From Pelargonium cotyledonis (Eukaryota; Streptophyta; Magnoliopsida; Geraniales; Geraniaceae): DNA of 20,691 nt. The stretch lies in the NCBI GenBank assembly GCA_036897625.1, contig JAYMTA010001303.1:1-20691 (forward strand), read 5' to 3'. Of this stretch, positions 19,167 through 20,691 are shown one piece after another (position 1 is the first letter of the stretch; every line of letters starts with the position of its first letter). The position numbers were made by a program, and so were the translations under genes. The notes beneath the pieces are model-generated. The model saw only the letters and a list, made by a program, of their open reading frames with translations, did not search any database and was not told the DNA's origin.

Positions 19167-19422
19167 AGGAAGAAGATAGAGGGTTGGTGGAAAATCAAAG
19201 GGTAAAGAAATGCTTTGATCTTGTTTATTGCGGAACACGAAATGACCAACTATTTTCTGATCTCATGATGACAGCTCATCAAAGTCAAGTCGGCTAGTTT
19301 GAGATTCAAAGACAGTCAAAGAAGATCAAGAGTTTGAAAGCGACAGATAAAAGCCTTATCTGACACATGTCATCACCCGTCGACACTGTTAGAAGATACA
19401 TTCACCAGATCAAATATTTAAT

Positions 19423-20119
19423 CACGTGACTTTACTTGCGCGACGAGCACGCCAAGACCAAACTCATATGGTTTCACCCAAGGTCACAACCTTTTTCGCC
19501 CCGCAACTCTAAAAAAGAAGCACGTGACCGCTCCATCCTCCGCAGCAACGGTCCTTAAGTCGAATCATGTGATCATGACGTCAAGACCGCAAGCTCAAAG
19601 CTCATGAGGCCCAATCCTGATTTAAGATCCCTGGGAAATCCAACCCCAAGAGAACAACTGAGGCTACCCAAAATATCACAAGACGGAAAAGCCTATCAAA
19701 GACAGCCACGTGGAAACTGGGTGCCACGTTAGGGACGGACTGAGTGACTCTGAGATAAGCGCTCCCCCAAGGGTAAGAGGTCAGACTTGCGAGCTAGAAC
19801 AGAGAGTCAGTCCCCTCAAATGAGAAAGAAAGCTCTGAAGTTCTTCATATGCACTCCCAAGGCCTCGGGACAGGAAGGCCCATGTTGCCTAAAGCCTCAC
19901 CCGCGGATGCCATCCCTCAGGCCAGAGCTTGGGAGCCAAGCAAGCGTATGTGCTAATTGGGAGCTTCTCATGATCACCATAGACTCGATATAAGGCACCC
20001 AGGACAGAAAGGTCGGGCACTTGGGACCCTCAGACCGAGGATCCGAGAGAGTATTACCCCGCGACGTGGGCCCCACATGTGGTCCAAAAAGGTACAACCT
20101 TGCCAAATAGCGCCACGTG
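19423..20119 (+). promoter_or_regulatory. Cluster of G-boxes (CACGTG) and a TGACGTCA site in U3
   Basis: Perfect CACGTG at 19423-19428, 19521-19526, 19707-19712 and 20114-20119; perfect palindrome TGACGTCA at 19576-19583. These are binding sites for plant bZIP and bHLH factors, often in stress or light promoters. Whether any is used here is not shown. Confidence 0.6.
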
Positions 20120-20142
20120 CCCCATGGTATGGTCTACAAATA

Positions 20143-20166
20143 CCCTTTCTCAAGTAAGAGAAAGGG
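20143..20166 (+). promoter_or_regulatory. Perfect hairpin at predicted start of the genomic RNA
   Basis: CCCTTTCTC (20143-20151), loop AAGTAA, GAGAAAGGG (20158-20166): nine perfect base pairs with a 6-nt loop, directly after ACAAATA. It corresponds to the wobble-containing hairpin at 796-818 of the left LTR. Confidence 0.75.
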
Positions 20167-20324
20167 ATCTGAATTCCAAATCCCTAATCTGAATCTGGAG
20201 CATTCCACGGAATCTCAGATCTGATATCTTGAAGCTCTCAAGTTGAGTTAATCCTCTTGAGACTTCCGATCAAGCTCTTAAGCTTTCCTCTGTGAATTTC
20301 GGCAAGAGATCTTACTTTCACACC

Positions 20325-20691
20325 TAGGGCTGGTCATTTTTCTGCTTGACCCGGAAACCCAAACCAACCCGGTCCGGACCGACCACACCCGGACCCGGCA
20401 CGAATAGCACCGGTCCGGGCTGTCTTTTTTATTTCCAGTCCAGTCCGGGCCAAACCCAAAAATACCCGGACCCGACCAGGTTCCTTTTGAAGATTAGGTC
20501 TGTACGGTACGCTCTCACTCTCTGTTCTGCACTTCTGCGATTTCGCTTCTACCGATCTTTGCTCCTCAGTCGTCCCTCCGTTCCTCACTTCCTCGCCGCC
20601 GGCCACGGGTCCTATTCTCGCCGCCGTTTACGGTCACGCCGGCCACGGTCACGCCGGCCCCGGCCCCCGCCCCGGCCCCGGGGCGTATGGT
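20325..20691 (+). mobile_element. hAT-like transposon end, continuing beyond window
   Basis: The sequence changes abruptly at TAGGGCTGGTCATTTTT (20325 on), a YAGGG-type hAT terminus. It is followed by repeated CCCGGACC/GGTCCGG-like words (20350-20480), like subterminal repeats of plant hAT elements. The 8 bases before it (20317-20324, TTCACACC) would be the target duplication. The rest becomes GC-rich, as in a transposase 5' UTR, but no coding exon is reached. The minus-strand open frame here is low-complexity and not read as a gene. Confidence 0.55.
20658..20679 (-). other. G-quadruplex-type motif
   Basis: On the minus strand four runs of 4-5 G are separated by 1-2 bases (C-runs on plus at 20658-20661, 20664-20668, 20670-20673 and 20676-20679). 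It sits in a GC-rich tract with a duplicated ACGGTCACGCCGGCC just before it. Confidence 0.7.

Larger units (their letters stand above)
5839..20324 (+). mobile_element. Tat-lineage Ty3/Gypsy LTR retrotransposon, 5'-truncated and decayed
   Basis: Domain order on the plus strand is gag, zinc-knuckle-like motif, protease, RT, RNase H, second RNase H, integrase: the Ty3/Gypsy order with the extra RNase H diagnostic of the Tat group. Pol ends at 12587 with a typical DNLKKFYY terminus. About 6.5 kb of 3' internal sequence follows, carrying tandem repeats and an antisense accessory gene, as in Tat elements such as Grande and Retand. The 3' LTR ends near 20324. No 5' LTR, primer-binding site or matching LTR sequence precedes gag, so the element is truncated at or before about 5839. 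Many frameshifts and stops make it non-autonomous. Confidence 0.9.
19260..20324 (+). mobile_element. 3' LTR (U3-R-U5), left end unresolved
   Basis: The right part has LTR order: U3 with G-boxes, a TATA-like ACAAATA at 20136-20142, a hairpin at the expected RNA start (20143-20166) and an AT/TC-rich U5 to about 20324. TATA-to-hairpin sequence matches the minus-strand LTR at the left of the window. The U3 start is not certain: no clear polypurine tract next to a TG was found; purine runs near 19143-19182, 19510-19519 and 19820-19830 are candidates. The 3' end is blurred because a hAT-like terminus starts at 20325; CA at 20319-20320 is one possible LTR end. Confidence 0.6.

Noticed and set aside
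18494..19249. Hydrophobic minus-strand frames that look like membrane proteins
   Set aside because: The T-rich leader/intron of the antisense gene gives Phe/Leu-rich translations in every frame; no consistent protein.
20090..20324. Left LTR-like region (678-2383) and 3' LTR as the two LTRs of one element
   Set aside because: They are in opposite orientation and alike only from TATA to just past the hairpin, so they belong to different elements.
20334..20606. Minus-strand 90-codon frame
   Set aside because: Simple GC-rich subterminal sequence of a hAT-like end gives Gly/Arg/Glu-rich translation without domain similarity.
1..20691. tRNA, rRNA or other structured RNA genes
   Set aside because: No cloverleaf with A/B boxes or rRNA-like segment recognised by eye; a covariance-model scan was not possible.
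1..20691. A new defence or metabolic gene system
   Set aside because: All recognisable coding sequence belongs to transposable elements; nothing resembles an operon or a host gene cluster.

Overview
This window is repeat-rich plant nuclear DNA. I found no intact host gene and nothing prokaryotic. The plant call rests on four families: a Tat-lineage Ty3/Gypsy LTR retrotransposon, a plant-type L1 LINE ORF1 (DUF4283-like plus CCHC knuckle), a CACTA end with CCGTCGG-type subterminal repeats, and hAT-like ends. The species cannot be told from the sequence; an angiosperm is the safe statement.

Layout. Bases 1-158 are the end of a CACTA transposon. Bases 200-384 hold a possible F-box relic. Bases about 678-2383 look like an LTR on the minus strand, with a TATA box, a hairpin at the predicted transcript start and two nested tandem-repeat families. 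A MITE-like inverted-repeat element lies at 2704-2902. A LINE copy without ORF2, with a poly(A) tail and a 15-bp target-site duplication, lies at 3041-4817. Bases 4833-5838 are non-coding DNA with a hAT-like terminus at 5259.

From about 5839 to about 20324 runs one large, decayed Tat-type element on the plus strand: gag, protease, reverse transcriptase, RNase H, a second (aRNH-type) RNase H, and integrase, with pol ending at 12587. All are broken by frameshifts and stops. The 5' LTR and primer-binding site are missing. After pol come 73-bp and ~190-bp tandem repeats, then an antisense accessory gene on the minus strand (coding about 17819-13619). That gene encodes the plant 'gypsy-type' accessory protein and has its own TATA box near 19160, predicted introns and a poly(A)-like region near 13480. 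The 3' LTR follows, with several G-boxes and a perfect R-region hairpin. It ends at, or is interrupted by, a hAT-like terminus at 20325; the window closes in GC-rich DNA.

How it works together (inference from relatives). Gag-pol would be made from the genomic RNA driven by the LTR. The antisense gene would be made separately from its own promoter, as described for the Grande element of maize. Its transcript would lie entirely inside the genomic RNA, so the two are complementary over more than 5 kb. The most interesting points are this spliced antisense gene with related 21/22-bp repeats in two predicted introns, the shared LTR hairpin, and the ORF1-only LINE.
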